Shown piece by piece: positions 62,447-64,000 of a stretch of 64,000 bases of DNA (position 1 is the first letter of the stretch; each line of letters begins with the position of its first letter). Source of the stretch: Rhabdophis nuchalis (Eukaryota; Chordata; Lepidosauria; Squamata; Natricidae); the NCBI GenBank assembly GCA_039707465.1, contig CM077648.1:69211619-69275618 (forward strand), written 5' to 3'. A program made the translations under genes and the position numbers. The notes under the pieces were generated by a model. That model was not told the DNA's origin. It was given only the letters and a program-made list of their open reading frames with translations, and ran no database searches.

Positions 62447-63620
62447 TTGGGTAGAGTGTACACCGTCCATGCCAATAATGCTGAGTGCTACTACCTATGC
62501 CTCCTCTTGCATGAGATCCGTGGCGCAATATCATTTACTGCCCTAAAAACTGAGGCAAGTGTACTTCAACTGACATTTCAAGCAGCATGCAGTGCACTGG
62601 GCTTGCTGGAGAATGATGCTCACTGGGACCACACTCTGGAAGAAGCCTCCATCTCTGACTTTCCTAACAAACTCTGTGAGCTGTTTTCCATCATGTTGGT
62701 TTTCTGCCATGTTGGAGACCCCCTAAAATTGTGGGAAAAATACAGAGACAGTCTTGTGGAGGATGTTAGAAGGCTAATGGAGAAAGAGAGTGTGGAGATG
62801 CCCATCTGGTCCTCCAAATTGTTTACAACCAATGTCTTATCCTTCTTGAGGATATCGTCATATCCATGTCGGGTAAAACATTCCTATAGTTCAGCTTTCC
62901 ACCACCTTCACGAGAGCAAGGAACCACTGTTAGCAACCGTCAATACCTGAGTGAACTGTTTTATAATACCATTCAGCTAACACAAGCAGTTGCTATGAAT
63001 GTTCCAAAATTAAATCAAGAACAGAGGAAAGCCTACGATGAAATCAGTATTGCTTCTGATTCTGGACAGTTGTTCTTGCTTGATGCTCCTGATGCCACTG
63101 GCAAAACATTCTTGATCAATCTCTTGCTGGCCAAAATTAGAAGCAGAAGGAATATTGCCCTAGCTGTTGCTTCCTCAGGAATTGCAGCTACCTTGATTGA
63201 CGGAGGGCAACACGACTCACTGTGCCTTCAACCTGAATTATTCTGAGTCTGCACTTTGTAACATCTCTAAGCAGAATGACATGGCTCAGGTGCTTCGAGA
63301 AGCCAAACTTATCATGTGGGATGAGTGCACCATGACTCACAAAGGAAGTCTTGAGGCTGTAAACAGGATGCTCCAGGTAGTGGTGGGTTTCAATTTTGCT
63401 TACTACCGGTTCACTTGTGCATGTGCATGCACATGTGCAGAAGCATCCAGGCAGGTGGGCAGAGCCTCCCACCACCTCCACTACCAGTTTGCCTGATCCA
63501 GACTGAACCAGGAGCAACTCACCACTGGCTCCGGGACCTTAGGGACAGCAACTGTCTTATGGGTGGAGTTACAATTATTTTGGCTGGTGACTTCAGACTG
63601 ATGTTGCCTGTTGTGCCATG
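62447..63620 (+). pseudogene. Helitron intermediate domain and Pif1-like helicase remnant
   Basis: 62447-62950 (167 aa): VYTVHANNAECYYLCLLLHE, LGLLENDAHWDHTLEEASIS and FSIMLVFCHVGDPLKLWEKY, typical of the region before the helicase. 62995-63246: LNQEQRKAYDEI, then LLDAPDATGKTFLINLLLAK (Walker A, with ...GTGKT changed to DATGKT) and ASSGIAATL. After a frameshift at about 63210 come ALCNISKQNDMAQVLREAKL and MWDECTMTHKGSLEAVNRML (Walker B, DE), a 150-bp insert, and GGVTIILAGDFRLMLPVVP. The helicase would unwind DNA during rolling-circle transposition. Confidence 0.8.
63378..63527. mobile_element. Short hAT-type inverted-repeat element (150 bp) in the helicase
   Basis: Ends TAGTGGTGGGTT and, reversed, CAGTGGTGAGTT. 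The flanking 8 bp are GCTCCAGG (63370-63377) and GCTCCGGG (63528-63535). Removing the element and one copy restores the helicase reading (MLQ then DLRDSN). The internal words TACTACCGGTTC are common in a snake repeat family (recall). An 8-bp duplication points to hAT. Confidence 0.75.
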
Positions 63621-64000
63621 AGGGACATGTGCAGATGAAGCCAAGGCCTGTCTCAAGTCATCCATCTTATGGCCTAAAGTCAAAGTCCTGACCTTGACAG
63701 TTAACATGCATATCCACATTCAACATGATTTGAGGGCACAACATTTCTAAATTATTACTTGATATTGGTGATGGCAAGCTTTTGGAAGAAGAGAGAAGAA
63801 TAACTACTTCAAGTAACCTTTGCCATGTTATGAGAGATCTGATCATCTTGACTGACAGAATATACCCCAGCATTCATCAGGTTGGAGTGGATTGTGATTC
63901 ATAGCTGAGGAAAAGAGCTATTCTCACTCCAACAAATGACTCAGTCAACAGCATCAACAACTTTCTGCTGGAAAAGCTGTCCACTGAGCATATGAATCTG
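63621..64000 (+). pseudogene. Helitron helicase C-terminal continuation, heavily decayed
   Basis: Broken words such as RIYPSIHQVG-like and NNFLLEKLSTEHMNL near the window edge resemble the helicase end (motifs V/VI region). No continuous frame. Confidence 0.45.

Larger units (their letters stand above)
60720..64000 (+). mobile_element. Helitron (rolling-circle transposon), decayed, runs off the window
   Basis: Rep (HUH) and helicase parts appear in order: VDMYVKIESERHS words near 60900, a GGPSYIHKQIQDAMMYVHHF block at 61071-61130, a Rep core to 62103, an intermediate domain (62447-62950) and a Pif1-like helicase from 62995. Many stops. Inserted are an L1-type 3' end with a 154-bp flanking duplication (61215-61745) and a 150-bp hAT-type repeat (63378-63527). 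The TC and CTRR ends are not seen; the 3' end is beyond the window. Confidence 0.8.

Overview
The window looks like intergenic or intronic DNA of a squamate reptile, plausibly a snake. That assignment comes from the mix of repeat families, not from a search. There are CR1 LINEs, L2-type LINEs with the paired CCGCCCT/AGGGCGG 3' tail, L1 and R4-clade LINEs, three Ty3/gypsy elements, hAT and Helitron DNA transposons, and short non-autonomous repeats with TA or 8-bp target duplications. There is no operon, tRNA, rRNA or CRISPR array. Almost every long reading frame is transposon coding sequence, mostly broken. The only candidate host-gene signal is a small 5' exon on the minus strand (9182-9275) with an X-box-like site upstream.

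Layout. 1-7640: an R4-clade LINE (+) split by two head-to-head L2 copies (447-2840 minus, 2870-6212 plus). 7690-8960: L1-derived AT-rich DNA. 9182-9560: candidate exon and GC-rich upstream region. 10498-15030: an L2 copy split by an ORF1-only L1 (12964-14930, exact 15-bp target duplication). 15040-16345: repeat and L2 fragments. 16346-21440: CR1 (minus) split by a 3-kb hAT-like element (17320-20365, exact 8-bp duplication) full of fold-backs. 21818-24105: a degenerate gypsy with its 5' LTR. 25575-27545: a second CR1. 27890-30540: mostly unassigned. 30893-34300: L2 material, including an internally deleted copy and a GC-rich body ending in an L2 tail.

34880-47600 is a three-layer nest. An old gypsy (A) carries an L2 (35560-38575) and an ORF1-only L1 (39393-46065). 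That L1 is itself broken by a young chromodomain gypsy (B, 40842-45664) with 394-bp LTRs differing at 5 sites. 48262-53450: another ORF1-only L1 carrying the most intact L2 copy (48411-53213). 54141-57800: a hAT transposase relic followed by three 157-bp exon-like modules, one interrupted by a TA-flanked inverted-repeat element. 58600-60540: L1 pieces. 60720-64000: a decayed Helitron with two later insertions.

The strongest observations are: a family of about 1.9-kb L1 elements with 5'UTR, ORF1 and a conserved 3'UTR but no ORF2; an 11-nt self-complementarity between the gypsy B primer-binding region and its LTR, as in self-priming Tf1/sushi-type elements; 4 of the 5 LTR differences being CpG losses on the 5' LTR; a 154-bp duplication flanking an L1-type 3' end; and GC-rich tandem monomers at the 5' end of an L2 copy.
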